NCBI GenBank assembly: GCA_024276075.1
Contig: JAJRXX010000062.1
Span: 124,001-188,000 of the forward strand
Direction of reading: 5' to 3'
Length of the DNA: 64,000 nt
DNA from: Planctomycetota bacterium
Lineage (GTDB): Bacteria; Planctomycetota; Phycisphaerae; Phycisphaerales; Phycisphaeraceae
The notes beneath the pieces were generated by a model. The model saw nothing but the letters and a program-made list of their open reading frames with translations. It ran no database searches and had not been told where the DNA came from. This document shows, one piece after another, positions 56,274 to 64,000 of this stretch. Each line of letters starts with the position of its first letter. The first letter of the stretch is position 1. The position numbers were made by a program, and so were the translations under genes.

Positions 56274-56705
56274 GTGGCGAAAAATTTTCGATGCTCGTTG
56301 GTGACGCCCCAGCACGAGGTGCTTGAACAGGACGTGTCGTACGCGTCGATCCCGGCCCACGACGGGCAGCTTGGCGTGATGCACCAGCGAGCGCCGCTGC
56401 TGGTGAAGCTAGGCGACGGGGCGCTGCGGCTAGACATAACAGACGCCAAGGACGGGGCAGGCGACTCGGCGGGCACACGGTGGTTCTTTGTCGGCGGCGG
56501 CTTCGCGCAGATGAAGGACAACAAGCTGACGCTGCTGGCCAGCGAGGCGGTGCCGGCCCAGGAGATGTCCAAGCAGGACGCCCAAGCGGCGCTCAAAGAG
56601 GCGCAGGCTCGGGTCGCGAATACGGATGAGGAAGTTGCTCGCCGTGACCGCGAGATGACCCGTGCACGCACGATGCTGCGGGTGCTCGAGGGCAAAGCTG
56701 GGTAG
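56274..56705 (+). CDS. atpC: F1 ATP synthase epsilon subunit
   Basis: 143 residues from GTG 56274, fixed by TAGGAGAA just upstream; the frame is open earlier but without a site. N-terminal beta sandwich (RCSLVTPQHEVLEQDVSYAS, PAHDGQLGVMHQRAPLLVKL, FFVGGGFAQMKDNKLTLLA) and C-terminal helical hairpin (AQAALKEAQARVANTDEE). It couples rotation to catalysis and can inhibit the enzyme. It normally ends the atp operon after atpD, but here stands alone after uvrA. Its TAG stop (56703-56705) is the first three bases of element C5. Confidence 0.88.
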   Translation: MAKNFRCSLVTPQHEVLEQDVSYASIPAHDGQLGVMHQRAPLLVKLGDGALRLDITDAKDGAGDSAGTRWFFVGGGFAQMKDNKLTLLASEAVPAQEMSKQDAQAALKEAQARVANTDEEVARRDREMTRARTMLRVLEGKAG

Positions 56706-56841
56706 AGGGAATTGTATAACTCCCCTCCCTTTCAGGGAGGGGCAGGGGGAGGGTAGGGCGCACATCATTTACGGGGCTTTCACCCCTCACCCAACCTCTC
56801 CCCTCGAGGGGAGAGGGGTTCTGAAATAGTTTTCAATCGAT
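56703..56841. mobile_element. Family C element, copy C5
   Basis: Begins TAGAGGGAATTGTATAACTC, then CCCCTCCCTTTCAGGGAGGGG, the linker GGGCGCACATCATTTACGGG and CCTCTCCCCTCGAGGGGAGAGG in two halves, ending near TGAAATAGTTTTCAA. The initial TAG is the atpC stop codon. Confidence 0.8.
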
Positions 56842-56920
56842 AGCCCCCTGTCTCGTCGCGCGGCTGCGCGATTACAGTTTACCTTCGGGCCCAATCACCG
56901 TGCATCGGCTGTCAATCTTA

Positions 56921-57022
56921 TACGCATTGCGTATATTTTTAGCGCGTTGTAAAGGATGTGAGTTATTGTCTGTTTTGCCTTCGCGTTCGCAGATGCCGCG
57001 CAAATATTAATCTTGATGGGTC
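56921..57022 (-). repeat. Family A repeat, copy A5 (inverted)
   Basis: 102 bp, in the opposite direction to the other four: ATACGCATTGCGTAT at the left, CTTGATGGGTC at the right. Directly followed by element B3. Confidence 0.88.
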
Positions 57023-57127
57023 TAGAGCACCTTGCATAAATAATCGCCATGTCAGTTCTGGAGTAGGGCAGGTCATTGACCTGCCTTCTTCTTGAGGAGA
57101 TGGAGAATAATGACGCCAGTTGCTCTA
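57023..57127. mobile_element. Family B-type element with a different core, copy B3
   Basis: 105 bp. Ends TAGAGCACCTTGCATAAATA and GACGCCAGTTGCTCTA match family B, but the core is another palindrome, GGCAGGTCATTGACCTGCC. The right CTA (57125-57127) is the complement of the alaC TAG stop. The 419-bp gap 56706-57124 consists of C5, about 80 bp without features, A5 and B3. Confidence 0.8.
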
Positions 57128-58309
57128 ATTCAGTACCTTCGCCAACTGCCGAAGCGCCTGACGTATCCGCTGCTCATTCTCGACCAACGCCATGCGCACG
57201 TAGCCCTCACCCAGATCGCCGAACGCCGAGCCGGGTGTTATGGCCACCTCCGCCTGATCGACCATCGCTAAACAGAAGTCCGACGTCTTGCCGCTGTACA
57301 GCGCCAGGTGCTCGGGCTTGACCTTGGCCCAAACAAACATCGACGCACGCGGCGGCTCGACGTCCCAGCCCAGCTTTCGCAAGCCCGACACCAGCAGATC
57401 ACGACGCTTCTCATACACCCGCGCCTGACGCTCAATGTGCGCGTCCCCCTCGCGCATCGCGATGATCGCGGCAATCTGCACCGCCTGGAATATCCCGTAA
57501 TCGTAGTAGCCCTTGATCGTCGCCAGCGACTTGACCATCTCGGGGTGCCCCGCGCAGAAGCCGATCCGCCACCCAGCCATGTTGTAAGGCTTGCTGAGCG
57601 TCGAAAACTCCACGCCGAACTGCTTCGCACCGTCGACCTGGAGAAAGCTCGGAGCTTTGTACCCATCAAAGCACGTCTCGCCATACGCGAAATCGTGGAT
57701 GATCATCACTTGGTGCTTGTCAGCCATGCGCACGACCTTGTCAAAGAAGCTTAGCTCCACGGTCATAGCCGTCGGGTTGTGCGGGTAGTTCAGGATCACC
57801 ACTTTGGGCTTGGGCGTCATCTGCTCGAGTTTATCTTCGATCCTTCTTAGAAACGCCTCGTCATTGCCCAGCGGCACAGCGATCGCGCTAGCACCCGTTA
57901 GAATGACCGCGTATGTGTGTATCTGAAACGCCGGGTTGCCCACCACAGCCGTATCGCCCGGCTCAAGCAACGCCAAACACAGATGACTAAAGCCCTCCTT
58001 CGACCCGATCGTCGCGATCACCTCGGTCGCCGGGTCCAGTTCGACGCCCCACTTTCTACGATACTTCAATGCCATATCGCGGCGCAGGTTGTACACACCC
58101 GCCGACACCGAGTACCTGCTGTTGCGCGGGTCGAGCACTGCCTCACGCAGCTTGTCCACCACCGCTTCGGGCGGCGCGTCGGACGGGTTGCCCATGTTCA
58201 TATCGATCACATCCGCCCCAGCTCGGCGGCGCTCGTAGATCATCTGCTTGAGCTTGCCCAACACGTAAGGCGGCAGCCGCTGGATTCGGTTGGCCACTTC
58301 AATCTGCAT
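57125..58309 (-). CDS. alaC: AlaC-type PLP aminotransferase
   Basis: 394 residues. Class I aminotransferase very close to E. coli AlaC (YfdZ) in RIQRLPPYVLGKLKQMI, DVIDMNMGNPSDAPPE, IATIGSKEGFSHLCLALL, NYPHNPTAMTVELSFFD, HDFAYGETCFDGYKAPS and the PLP lysine site TLSKPYNMAGWRIGF. AlaC makes alanine from pyruvate and glutamate. The protein ends KVLN, a few residues short of E. coli AlaC, because the TAG stop is supplied by the end of element B3. LL-diaminopimelate aminotransferase (DapL) is the main alternative. Confidence 0.9.
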   Translation of the reverse strand: MQIEVANRIQRLPPYVLGKLKQMIYERRRAGADVIDMNMGNPSDAPPEAVVDKLREAVLDPRNSRYSVSAGVYNLRRDMALKYRRKWGVELDPATEVIATIGSKEGFSHLCLALLEPGDTAVVGNPAFQIHTYAVILTGASAIAVPLGNDEAFLRRIEDKLEQMTPKPKVVILNYPHNPTAMTVELSFFDKVVRMADKHQVMIIHDFAYGETCFDGYKAPSFLQVDGAKQFGVEFSTLSKPYNMAGWRIGFCAGHPEMVKSLATIKGYYDYGIFQAVQIAAIIAMREGDAHIERQARVYEKRRDLLVSGLRKLGWDVEPPRASMFVWAKVKPEHLALYSGKTSDFCLAMVDQAEVAITPGSAFGDLGEGYVRMALVENEQRIRQALRQLAKVLN

Positions 58310-58510
58310 CGTTACATCAAACCCAATTGAAACCCGTGTGTGCTTACGAAGACAACCCCATAGCCATCAATACTCTACGACGCTCGGACGCGACAAGAAC
58401 ACTCGCTCATGCGATGAGCCGACCGTCTCACGTTACATCGGCCCGATCGGCACGCGATGATTACAGGATCGTTCCCGTCTCCAACTCGGACGCCGGAACC
58501 ACAGCCGCTG

Positions 58511-59479
58511 CTACCGCCCCCCCAGCAACTTCCCACGCCGACGCTGCCAATCCGTGTGCAGCAACGGGTCCAAAACAACCACGTCCGCCTCGCTAAGCAT
58601 CGTCCTGGCCCGCCGCTGCATCAGCACCCATTCCACACGACGACGCACTTTCTCCGTCAGTTTCGCCTTGACCTGGTCCGGGTCTACGCCCGTGCCTTCG
58701 ACCTTTCGCTCAAGCCGCAGCACCGCAAACCCCCGCTCCAATGCCACCGGATCGCTGACCTGTCCCGGCTCAAGCGCACCCAGTGCCACCCGCACCGCTT
58801 TGGGTAGCGTCGGATCGACCAAGCTAACGGAGCCAATCAGCCCCCCCTGCGCCCGACTGGCGTCCGAGCTGTGAGCGATCGCCAAATCGATAAACGACTC
58901 GCCCGCGCGCGCGCGACGCACAAGCTCCGTCGCATTGACCAGCGACCCGGTCACAATGAGCCTCGCCTCGTACCGCGGGCCGTGCTCGAGTTGATACGCC
59001 TGATCGACCGCGGCGTCCGACACCTCGACCTCGTCCTGTACCAGCAACCGCAGCCCTGCGTTGCGTTTTAACAATTTCCTAAACCGGTGCTCGCCCAGCC
59101 CACGCCGTTGACGCAACTCACCGAGCAACCGCTGCGCCTGATCGGAGTCGGCGTCGAGCGTGGCTAACAACAGCGACTTCTCCTGATCGACCGTCGCAGG
59201 CTCAATCGTCTCACCACGATCCGACAGCGCCCTGGCGATCTGGCGGTCGAGGATCAATTCGCTCAAGACCTCGCCACCCTTGGCCTCCACGAGCAACGCC
59301 CATAGGTCGCCCCGGTGTATCGCCTTTCCGCCCACGTAACCCACCGGCCGCTGATCAGACCCCGGCGCAGCGACCACACCACCGTCGCTCGCCGCGTTGC
59401 CCATCTGAGCCTGATCCGCAGCTGCACACCCACCCACGAGCAGGCCCAGGACACTCAATATCATCGCATATATCTTCAT
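58511..59479 (-). CDS. PpiC-type peptidyl-prolyl isomerase lipoprotein
   Basis: 322 residues. Lipoprotein signal ILSVLGLLVGGCAA; then a SurA-like N-terminal helical region (ELILDRQIARALSDRGE, residues 60-150) and a parvulin domain (YEARLIVTG, ESFIDLAIAHSSDASRAQGG, IGSVSLVDPTLPKAV, LEPGQVSDPVALERGFAVLRL). The active-site His of the strand start is not obvious (ARLIV instead of A-x-H-I-L), so it may act as a chaperone rather than an isomerase. It should help fold exported proteins in the periplasm. Single gene; the C-terminal run of Gly codons ends at the stop. Confidence 0.82.
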   Translation of the reverse strand: MKIYAMILSVLGLLVGGCAAADQAQMGNAASDGGVVAAPGSDQRPVGYVGGKAIHRGDLWALLVEAKGGEVLSELILDRQIARALSDRGETIEPATVDQEKSLLLATLDADSDQAQRLLGELRQRRGLGEHRFRKLLKRNAGLRLLVQDEVEVSDAAVDQAYQLEHGPRYEARLIVTGSLVNATELVRRARAGESFIDLAIAHSSDASRAQGGLIGSVSLVDPTLPKAVRVALGALEPGQVSDPVALERGFAVLRLERKVEGTGVDPDQVKAKLTEKVRRRVEWVLMQRRARTMLSEADVVVLDPLLHTDWQRRRGKLLGGR

Positions 59480-59562
59480 CGCCCCACGCTATGAACAGCA
59501 ATCCATGCTGTCAATCGCCCGCAACTGTCAATATGAACGAAGGCTTTAGATATGCGGTAGAT

Positions 59563-59584
59563 TAATGTAGGTAAATCTACATTA
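59563..59584. promoter_or_regulatory. Inverted repeat upstream of the cysteine desulfurase-like gene
   Basis: TAATGTAG-GTAAAT-CTACATTA: perfect 8-bp arms with a 6-bp spacer, 54 bp ahead of the start codon and 18 bp before a TATTATAA that may be the -10 box (59602-59609). A further TAGGTCTACCTA lies directly downstream. Likely operator. Confidence 0.5.
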
Positions 59585-59637
59585 TCCTAGGTCTACCTAC
59601 TCTATTATAAAGGCACCCCAAATCCGGAGACCTGTTC

Positions 59638-60837
59638 TTGACCGCCTCTCAACGCATCTACATGGACAACGCCGCCACGAGCTTCCCCAAGCCGCCCGCT
59701 GTCCACGACGCCATGACGCGGTTCGCCACCGGGCTTGGTGCCAGCCCCGGCCGCGGCGCTTACGCCGAGGCACGCGAAGCCGGACGACTCCTCTACCAGT
59801 GTCGCCAACGGATCAATACCCTCATCCACGGCGAAAAGCCCGAGCACGTCATCTTCACGCTCAACACCACCGATGCACTAAACCTCGCCATCCGAGGCCT
59901 GATCCAGTCGGGCGATCACGTCATCACCACCACGATGGATCACAACTCCGTGCTGCGTCCCTACAACGCCTTGGCCAACTACCTCGATCTCCAACAAACC
60001 CGCGTTCCCTGCGACCCACGCACAGGCCTGGTCGATCCCGACGACATCCGAAAAGCCATCCGACCCCGCACCCGCGTGATCGCCGCTGTCCACGGGTCCA
60101 ACGTCACCGGCACCCTCCAACCCATCGCCCACATTGGGCGCATTGCGCGCGAGCACGACATCCCCCTGCTCGTCGACGCCGCTCAGACCATCGGACACGT
60201 CCCGATCGACGTCCAAGCCGACCACATCGACCTGCTGGCATTCCCCGGCCACAAGGGGCTGCTTGGACCGCTAGGCACCGGCGGCTTGTACATTCGGCCA
60301 GGCATCGACCGCCGCATGCGCACCTGCCGCGAGGGTGGCACAGGCTCGCTAAGCGAAAACGACATCCAACCAGACTTCCTACCCGACCGCTTCGAACCGG
60401 GTAGCCACAACGCCGTCGGCATCGTTGGCCTATCCGAAGCCGTCGCGTGGATTCTCGACCAAACAGTCGAAAAACTCTGGCTACACGAGCAATCCCTGAT
60501 CCGCGCCATGATCGCCGGGCTGTCCGACACCGGCACGATGCCCGGACTCACCCTGTATGGCCCGCAGGGCATCAAAGACCGCTGCGGCGTCTTCTCCGTG
60601 CGCGTCGACGGATTCGACAATCCGCAGGCTCTGTCCGATCTGCTCGAACGAGACTACGGCATCCTCACCCGGGCCGGCATCCACTGCGCGCCGCTGGCAC
60701 ACAAGACGTTCGGCACGCACACCCTGGGCGGCACCACGCGATTCTCATTTGGCCCGTTCCTTAAAGTCCAAGACGTGCAATACGCATGCGACGCGCTGGC
60801 GCACCTGAGCGAACGACACGCAGCCGTCACACACTGA
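59638..60837 (+). CDS. Cysteine desulfurase-like aminotransferase class V
   Basis: 399 residues from TTG 59638, supported by GGAG eight bases upstream. IYMDNAATSFPKP at the start, LNTTDALNLAIRGLI, TTTMDHNSVLRP, LLVDAAQTIGHVPID, the PLP lysine in LAFPGHKGLLGPLGTGG and the probable catalytic Cys in AGIHCAPLAHKTFGT. This is the SufS/CsdA-related group often found with selenium or sulfur metabolism genes. It should take sulfur from cysteine for clusters or thio-modification. No suf or isc genes are adjacent. The inverted repeat at 59563 suggests control by a dimeric repressor, perhaps the Rrf2 protein at 26218 (inference). Confidence 0.88.
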   Translation: MTASQRIYMDNAATSFPKPPAVHDAMTRFATGLGASPGRGAYAEAREAGRLLYQCRQRINTLIHGEKPEHVIFTLNTTDALNLAIRGLIQSGDHVITTTMDHNSVLRPYNALANYLDLQQTRVPCDPRTGLVDPDDIRKAIRPRTRVIAAVHGSNVTGTLQPIAHIGRIAREHDIPLLVDAAQTIGHVPIDVQADHIDLLAFPGHKGLLGPLGTGGLYIRPGIDRRMRTCREGGTGSLSENDIQPDFLPDRFEPGSHNAVGIVGLSEAVAWILDQTVEKLWLHEQSLIRAMIAGLSDTGTMPGLTLYGPQGIKDRCGVFSVRVDGFDNPQALSDLLERDYGILTRAGIHCAPLAHKTFGTHTLGGTTRFSFGPFLKVQDVQYACDALAHLSERHAAVTH

Positions 60838-60874
60838 AACGGCAAACCATTAAAATTGTAAATGTCATCTTCGT

Positions 60875-62563
60875 CTACTGGCGTCCGCTATCAACAGCCG
60901 AACCACCTATCAGCGACATCGCGTGCGCCACAGCAGGCGGAGCGTACACCCGGCTCTCCGCAGGCGGCGCGTCACCTTGAGCCACCACGATCCATTCGTT
61001 ATGCAACTGGATCAACAACGGACACGCGGGGTACGCTCGTGAGGTCGAACCCGCCGTCACCACCCAGTCAAATTCGCCCGTATCGAACCGCTGCTGAAGC
61101 TGTGCCGACTCATAATTACGCGGGTCGTACTGGTGGACGATCAAATCATCGCGTCCCTCCCGAAGCAGCACATACCTCACCACCGGCCACGCCTGCGCCA
61201 AGACCTCGTCGCCCGGCTTCGCAAGGCGAGCCAACTCCTGCACCACGCGTACGAGCTTGGTATTCGCACGGTCGCTTGGCGGTGTCTGAGTGGTCTGCCC
61301 ACCCAAGATGGCTCCCAACGCCAGCACCGCCAACGCTGCACCTATGGGTCCGGGCAACCGCCACCATGCCGGCTGCCCAACATCCATACGACGCGTACCA
61401 CGTAGCCGAGCCGCCTGCGCCATGCGAGCCAGCCACAACCCAGCCAAAGGGCCGCCCAAGATGACCGGTGGGATCAGGTACAAGCTGTACACCAAATCCA
61501 TGATGTGCGAACTGTGGATCGACAGCCCAATCCCCAGCGTAAACACAGCCAACGTCCGGGGCACAGCCCCTCGCTGCTTCCACGCGCGCATCAAGATCAA
61601 ACCAATCGCCACGCCCATACCCGTCAGCAGCAAGGGATACCCTGTCGCATACCACCACACATAAGCGTATTTGGGCACGTGCTCATAGATTTCGCCTCGA
61701 AACAGTGTGCGATGCCCCAGCTTGGCGTAACGCACGTAGTAAGCGAAATTCATCAGCACATGGAGCTTGTATAGACCGGCCGGCCACAGCACCGCGATCC
61801 CAGCCAGGCACGTACCCGTCGCCACCCATAGGTGTCGATGCACCGCGATGAACGGGAACAACCGGCTACGGACTAAATACGGCCAACGCCACCGCACGCC
61901 CACCCGATGCGGACGCACCAGCGCCACCGCCGCGAAGCTCAGCCCCACCACGACGGGCCCGTACTCCATCGACAGGAACTGCCCCGCCAGCGTTAAGCCA
62001 AATGCCACTGCTCGGCCCCTCGTAGGTCGCAGCAAGTACCGGCACAGCGTCCATATGTTCAGGAACAAGAAAAACGCGACGAATGGGTGAGGCCTGGCAA
62101 CGGCTGTCATGAGCACCGCCGCCGGAGCCGTCGCGTACAACAGCCCTACCACAGCACCCACGATCAGCTTCGCTTTACGACGCCCATGCGCCAGGTCGTA
62201 ACCCGCCAATACCGCCAAGCCCGACGTCAAGACACTGATCACGACCGCAGGCAGCCGAATCGTCCATTCACTGATCCCAAGCAAGGTTGTGCTGAGCCAA
62301 ATAGCGTAGAACGACAGCGGAGCGTGGTAGTGACGCAAGTCGGGGTTCAGGTCCCAGCGGTCCAGTGCATTGGCGACGATCCCATGCCGAGCTGCGAAAA
62401 CGTAATCCGCCTCGTCCCACATGATCACGTCGTGCAACACGCCACAATGTAGCCACGCGGAAACACCAACGACCCCCGCCAATATCAACAACAGCGTGGT
62501 GATAGCCCCCCCGCGTGACCAGTCCGCGTACGTTTCTAAACGCTGTGTTTTCGCTGTGCTCAT
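60875..62563 (-). CDS. Membrane glycosyltransferase of the GT-C (PMT/ArnT-like) type
   Basis: 562 residues with about eleven membrane helices. The first outer loop holds MWDEADYVFAAR, the acidic motif of lipid-linked sugar transferases, and DLRHYHAPLSFYAIW follows. The last 150 residues form a soluble domain (PGDEVLAQAWPVVRYVLLRE to SAVDSGRQ). It probably moves a sugar from a polyprenyl phosphate to protein or glycan outside the membrane. Divergent from the GT2 gene that could supply the lipid-linked sugar. Confidence 0.82.
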   Translation of the reverse strand: MSTAKTQRLETYADWSRGGAITTLLLILAGVVGVSAWLHCGVLHDVIMWDEADYVFAARHGIVANALDRWDLNPDLRHYHAPLSFYAIWLSTTLLGISEWTIRLPAVVISVLTSGLAVLAGYDLAHGRRKAKLIVGAVVGLLYATAPAAVLMTAVARPHPFVAFFLFLNIWTLCRYLLRPTRGRAVAFGLTLAGQFLSMEYGPVVVGLSFAAVALVRPHRVGVRWRWPYLVRSRLFPFIAVHRHLWVATGTCLAGIAVLWPAGLYKLHVLMNFAYYVRYAKLGHRTLFRGEIYEHVPKYAYVWWYATGYPLLLTGMGVAIGLILMRAWKQRGAVPRTLAVFTLGIGLSIHSSHIMDLVYSLYLIPPVILGGPLAGLWLARMAQAARLRGTRRMDVGQPAWWRLPGPIGAALAVLALGAILGGQTTQTPPSDRANTKLVRVVQELARLAKPGDEVLAQAWPVVRYVLLREGRDDLIVHQYDPRNYESAQLQQRFDTGEFDWVVTAGSTSRAYPACPLLIQLHNEWIVVAQGDAPPAESRVYAPPAVAHAMSLIGGSAVDSGRQ

Positions 62564-62905
62564 CTTTGATCCCGTTGTATCGGTTGTATCGGTTGTACGG
62601 ACACTGGGCTTGATTGGCCCCTACCTCGTTATCCGCTTCTAGAACTACCCTTTACAGCTACATTCGGTCACCGAAGCACTCATCCAGTTGCTGCAAAAAC
62701 TGATATTGGGACCCTAAAGTCAGCGTATAGCTGTGACGATGGTAGGGGTTGTAGCGGTCGTAAAAGATATACCGCCGCTGCAGAGGTCGCTCTCACGAGG
62801 CCGATAATGCCTTAGATAAGGAACACGGGTAACCCCGCGATCACACACAACGCACGATCCAGGATCCACCCTTTGCAAAAACCGCACCCCACCCGAGGCT
62901 AAGAC
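62564..62905. other. Intergenic region between two glycosyltransferase genes
   Basis: 342 bp between divergent genes. It holds three tandem copies of a 9-mer (GTTGTATCG, GTTGTATCG, GTTGTACGG) at 62574-62600 close to the GT-C start. The rest shows no recognisable gene, structure or operator. Confidence 0.5.
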
Positions 62906-63715
62906 ATGTTTAAGACACTGAGCATCGTGATCCCGGTCTACAATGAACGCGACCTGCTGCCCCATGTCATCGAACGTGTCAACGAAGTACCACTACCCAC
63001 CGGCATACGCAGGCAGATTATCGTCGTGGACGACTGTTCCACCGACGGCACCACCGACGTCCTGCACGACCTGGCACACCAGTACCCGAACCTGGACGCT
63101 CACTTCCACCAGATAAACCGCGGCAAGGGCGCTGCGCTGCGTACCGGCTTTACACGCGCCACCGGCGATATCGTCCTGATCCAGGACGCCGACCTTGAAT
63201 ACGACCCTCGCGAGTACACCCAACTGCTCAAGCCGATCCTCGAAGGCCAGGCAGACGTCGTCTACGGCTCACGATTCATAGGCGAGACCCACCGCGTGCT
63301 CTATTATTGGCACAGCTTGGGCAACCGCTTCCTGACGATGCTCAGCAACATGTTCAGCAACATCAACCTCACCGACATGGAGTGCTGCTACAAGCTCTTT
63401 CGTCGGCCGGTGATCAACATGCTCATCCCCACCCTCCGCGAGGACCGGTTCGGATTCGAGCCCGAGATCACCGCCAAGGTTTCCAAGATGAGCGCTCGGA
63501 TCTACGAGGTCCCCGTGAGCTACGCCGGGCGAACCTACAAAGAAGGCAAGAAGATCAACTGGAAAGACGGCTTCTCCGCACTGCGCTGCATCATGCGGTA
63601 CAACCTATTCCCTGGGAGCATCCCCACACTCGCCGAGACCGCGACACCCCTACCTCAGATACGCCCCGCCGCTGGGCCTGTGATCGCTCGCACCACAGCC
63701 CGCAAAGCAGCGTAA
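62906..63715 (+). CDS. Family 2 glycosyltransferase (DPM1-like)
   Basis: 269 residues. GT-A fold: [35 protein letters not shown] (nucleotide site), [33 protein letters not shown] (DxD-type motif) and [13 protein letters not shown], with a C-terminal [22 protein letters not shown] in two parts. Like dolichyl/polyprenyl phosphate mannose synthases, it probably loads a sugar on a polyprenyl phosphate. No membrane helix, so cytoplasmic or peripheral. Likely partner of the divergent GT-C enzyme. Confidence 0.92.
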   Translation: MFKTLSIVIPVYNERDLLPHVIERVNEVPLPTGIRRQIIVVDDCSTDGTTDVLHDLAHQYPNLDAHFHQINRGKGAALRTGFTRATGDIVLIQDADLEYDPREYTQLLKPILEGQADVVYGSRFIGETHRVLYYWHSLGNRFLTMLSNMFSNINLTDMECCYKLFRRPVINMLIPTLREDRFGFEPEITAKVSKMSARIYEVPVSYAGRTYKEGKKINWKDGFSALRCIMRYNLFPGSIPTLAETATPLPQIRPAAGPVIARTTARKAA

Positions 63716-63765
63716 GACGGATCGCGCCGATCAACGACTCGATCCTATTTGTGGCATCCGTTTTC

Positions 63766-63887
63766 TTCTCCCCTCCCTGTCAGGGAGGGGCTGGGGGAGG
63801 GTTGCGCGTCCATGATTTACGAGGGTTTCATCCCCTCACCCTGCCTCTCCCCTCAAGGGGAGAGGAGCTTGGAATCAGCTTTCAAAA
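63766..63887. mobile_element. Family C element, copy C6
   Basis: CTCCCCTCCCTGTCAGGGAG, linker GTCCATGATTTACGAGGG, then CCTCTCCCCTCAAGGGGAGAGG in two halves and a tail like AGCTTTCAAAATC. Downstream of the GT2 gene. Confidence 0.78.
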
Positions 63888-63943
63888 TCTTGCCAATTAA
63901 CACCGCTCCTCGCTACGCAACGCAACGGCTCGTGCCGCTCATA

Positions 63944-63976
63944 ACGAGCCGCGACCGTCAGGGAGCGGTCTTTTTT
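63944..63976 (+). terminator. Family D core D5 acting as intrinsic terminator
   Basis: Core CCGCGACCGTCAGGGAGCGG; the stem GACCG-TCAGGGAG-CGGTC is followed at once by TTTTTT. A typical terminator shape; it would end a plus-strand transcript, perhaps that of the GT2 gene. Confidence 0.6.
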
Positions 63977-64000
63977 CCCCGTTGAGCCAACGGCTATCCC

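Overview
The window looks like chromosome from a free-living, peptidoglycan-making member of the Planctomycetota, most likely of the Phycisphaerae type (inference from gene content, no search was possible). Pointers are a very large exported protein with the planctomycetal N-terminal motif LEPLESRVLLSA, a homologue of formylmethanofuran dehydrogenase subunit A, a Cys-x-x-Cys-Gly-Tyr zinc-ribbon membrane protein, frequent GTG/TTG starts with weak ribosome binding sites, short scattered operons, and many short palindromic repeats between genes.

Layout. 1-4.9 kb: an HDOD/histidine kinase running off the left edge with a DNA-binding response regulator, an HNH nuclease, tRNA-Tyr(GTA), a small membrane protein and a PilZ protein. 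4.8-8.5 kb: a lipase-like lipoprotein gene destroyed by a mobile element, then an rnfC-rnfD pair without the other Rnf subunits. 8.7-13 kb: nadA, a pterin dehydratase, an AT-richer island with two lipoprotein genes bounded by inverted short repeats, and a REP-type Y1 transposase. 13.3-19 kb: the large repeat-rich surface protein and two polytopic membrane proteins. 19.3-31 kb: rny, fhcA-like, uppS, purA, pfk, an IscR-like Rrf2 regulator, a lone GspE N-domain protein, a multi-hairpin RNA candidate with a strong terminator, serA and hemL. 31.2-43 kb: rpsO-pnp with an RNase III-type intergenic hairpin, a sensor kinase, the operon mrdA-rodA-rsmG-MBL hydrolase, an exported EEP nuclease and aspS. 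43-50.4 kb: matrixin-like protease, small membrane and cupin proteins, ribE, a SpoIIE-type phosphatase, a DUF192 lipoprotein, gluQ and purN. 50.5-64 kb: coiled-coil protein, Nif3 protein, orphan rpsR, uvrA, orphan atpC, alaC-type aminotransferase, PpiC-type lipoprotein, cysteine-desulfurase-like enzyme and two glycosyltransferases.

The most striking feature is not a gene. Four families of short non-coding elements (called A to D here, about 100-135 bp) lie through the window, and three of them (B, C, D) have TIR-like ends that read TA followed by G. In five cases the TAG at the end of the element is exactly the stop codon of the neighbouring gene (membrane protein at 17092, MBL hydrolase at 34959, rpsR at 53024, atpC at 56705, alaC at 57125). 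One copy of family B sits inside the lipase gene and has replaced its catalytic middle. This suggests TA-targeting MITEs that survive where insertion into a TAA/TAG stop rebuilds a stop. Some elements are nested or abut each other, and some can act as intrinsic terminators.

Most genes are housekeeping and stand in one- to four-gene units: cell wall (mrdA, rodA, uppS), RNA decay (rny, pnp), translation (rpsO, rpsR, aspS, gluQ, rsmG, tRNA-Tyr), nucleotides and cofactors (purA, purN, nadA, ribE, hemL), amino acids (serA, alaC), repair (uvrA). Regulatory RNA and operator candidates are listed separately.
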